Assembly (NCBI RefSeq): GCF_007556815.1 | Contig: NZ_CP041745.1 | Location: 2,643,001-2,707,000 of the forward strand | DNA length: 64,000 nucleotides | Direction: 5' to 3' | DNA from: Paraburkholderia megapolitana | Lineage (GTDB): Bacteria > Pseudomonadota > Gammaproteobacteria > Burkholderiales > Burkholderiaceae | Part shown: one piece after another, positions 63,158 to 64,000 of the stretch | How the letters are laid out: every line of letters begins with the position of its first letter | Position numbering within the stretch: position 1 is the stretch's first letter | Notes under the pieces: model-generated | What the model was told of the DNA's origin: nothing | Seen by the model: only the letters and a program-made list of their open reading frames with translations | Database searches by the model: none | Translations under genes and position numbers: made by a program

Positions 63158-64000
63158 ATGGAAGCGGAACGCCAGAATTCAATCGAAAGCTCCCTCGCGG
63201 ACCTGCGCCAGCGCGCCGGCGAGCTACGGGGGTATCTTTGACTACGACGCCAAAGCCGCGCGTCTAGCCGAAGTCAACAAGGAACTCGAAGACCCCGACG
63301 TCTGGAACGACTCGAAGCATGCCCAGGGGCTCGGTAAGGAAAAGAAACTGCTCGAAGGCGTGGTGCACACGCTGACCGCGCTCGACGGCGATCTGCGCGA
63401 CGCGCAGGACCTGTTCGACATGGCGCGCGAGGAAAACGACGAGGACACGCTCGTCGCCTGCGAAACCGACGCAGCCGCACTCGAACAACGTGTCGCCGAC
63501 ATGGAATTCCGCCGGATGTTCTCGAACCCGGCCGATCCGAACAACGCGTTTCTCGACATCCAGGCCGGCGCTGGCGGCACCGAAGCCTGCGACTGGGCCG
63601 CCATGCTGCTGCGCCAGTATCTGCGCTACTGCGAACGCAAGGGCTTCAAGGCCGAAGTGCTCGAAGAGTCGGAAGGCGACGTCGCTGGCATCAAGAATGC
63701 GACGATCAAGATCGAAGGCGAATACGCGTATGGCTTCCTGCGCACGGAAACCGGTATTCACCGGCTCGTGCGCAAATCGCCGTTCGATTCGTCGGGTGGC
63801 CGGCACACGTCGTTCTCGTCGGTGTTCGTCTACCCGGAAATCGACGATTCGATCGAGGTCGACATCAATCCGGCCGATCTGCGCATCGACACCTACCGCG
63901 CTTCGGGCGCGGGCGGACAGCACATCAACAAGACCGACTCGGCCGTGCGGATCACGCACCTTCCGTCGGGCATCGTCGTGCAATGCCAGAACGACCGCTC
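63158..64000 (+). CDS. prfB: Peptide chain release factor 2, with +1 frameshift; 3' end outside the window
   Basis: Terminates translation at UGA and UAA. Two frames combine: ATG 63158 to the UGA at 63239, then +1 to the frame that starts GAC 63240 and stays open to the window edge (no stop). In the second frame are the SPF anticodon-like motif ([14 protein letters not shown]), the GGQ catalytic motif ([16 protein letters not shown]) and the domain 1 helices. A programmed +1 frameshift at CTT TGA is the conserved control of RF2 level: low RF2 lets the ribosome pause and shift. The usual length is about 365 residues; about 280 are visible. Confidence 0.95.
63227..63242 (+). other. prfB programmed +1 frameshift site
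   Basis: CGG GGG TAT CTT TGA C: the SD-like G-run three bases before the slippery CTT codon, then the in-frame UGA stop followed by C. The ribosome skips the T at 63239 and continues with GAC. Confidence 0.95.

Noticed and set aside
63158..63241. A short truncated gene ending in UGA before a separate RF2 gene
   Set aside because: The canonical RF2 frameshift signal explains the stop; the two frames are one gene.

Overview
The window looks like a stretch of core chromosome from a Burkholderiaceae bacterium, most likely Burkholderia sensu lato (Paraburkholderia or a close relative). The sequence is GC-rich, and its gene neighbourhoods are those of beta-proteobacteria: ndk-rlmN-rodZ-ispG-hisS-yfgM-bamB-der-hfq-hflX-hflK-hflC-hisZ-purA, pyrG-kdsA-eno-ftsB, lolC-lolD-tatD-comEC, dapA-bamC, and recJ-prfB. 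Genus and species are inferred from gene order and protein recall, not from a database search. I see no insertion sequence, prophage, CRISPR array, integrase, tRNA or rRNA gene. Nearly every base lies in a recognisable housekeeping gene.

Layout. 1-8.4 kb: cysE (cut by the left edge), trmJ, suhB, lplT, mutS and a secreted calcineurin-like protein with degraded metal motifs. 8.4-17 kb: slyD, a RoxA-type JmjC oxygenase, an Ala/Ser-rich small lipoprotein, a DinG/YoaA helicase, a YdcH-like protein, a Gln-rich exported coiled-coil protein and tex. 17-19 kb: the potassium transporter kup. 19.4-36.5 kb: a long leftward cluster running from ndk to purA and a phosphoribosyltransferase. It joins nucleotide metabolism, isoprenoid synthesis, tRNA charging, outer-membrane assembly (BamB), ribosome GTPases (Der, HflX), the RNA chaperone Hfq and the HflKC membrane complex. 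36.7-37.4 kb: a rightward BI-1/YccA membrane protein. 37.5-46.6 kb: another leftward block (DUF455 ferritin-like protein, alpha/beta hydrolase, PHP phosphoesterase, YciO, site-2-type protease, trpS, methyltransferase, dapA, bamC, MBL hydrolase). 46.9-48.9 kb: rightward gamma carbonic anhydrase, hslO and a Gly/Tyr-rich lipoprotein. 49-59.9 kb: leftward lolC-lolD-tatD-comEC-hydrolase-pyrG-kdsA-eno-ftsB. 60.2-64 kb: rightward RpfE-like gene, recJ and prfB (cut by the right edge and containing the +1 frameshift site).

Themes: envelope biogenesis (bamB, bamC, lolCD, rodZ, kdsA, ftsB, lplT), genome maintenance and DNA handling (mutS, dinG, recJ, tatD, comEC), translation and RNA quality (hisS, trpS, prfB, trmJ, rlmN, der, hflX, hfq, tex), and biosynthesis (cysE, purA, hisZ, ispG, dapA, pyrG, eno). 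Convergent gene pairs are mostly separated by hairpin terminators that could work in both directions.

I did not find a convincing undescribed multi-gene system. The features most worth a second look are small: a four-cysteine Fe-S-like motif in TrpRS, a 36-bp in-frame tandem duplication in yfgM, a likely metal-site-defective phosphoesterase overlapping mutS, a 17-bp palindrome upstream of the PHP-yciO-M50-trpS run, an alanine-heptad lipoprotein, a Gln-rich repeat protein, and several genes that can only start at TTG or GTG.
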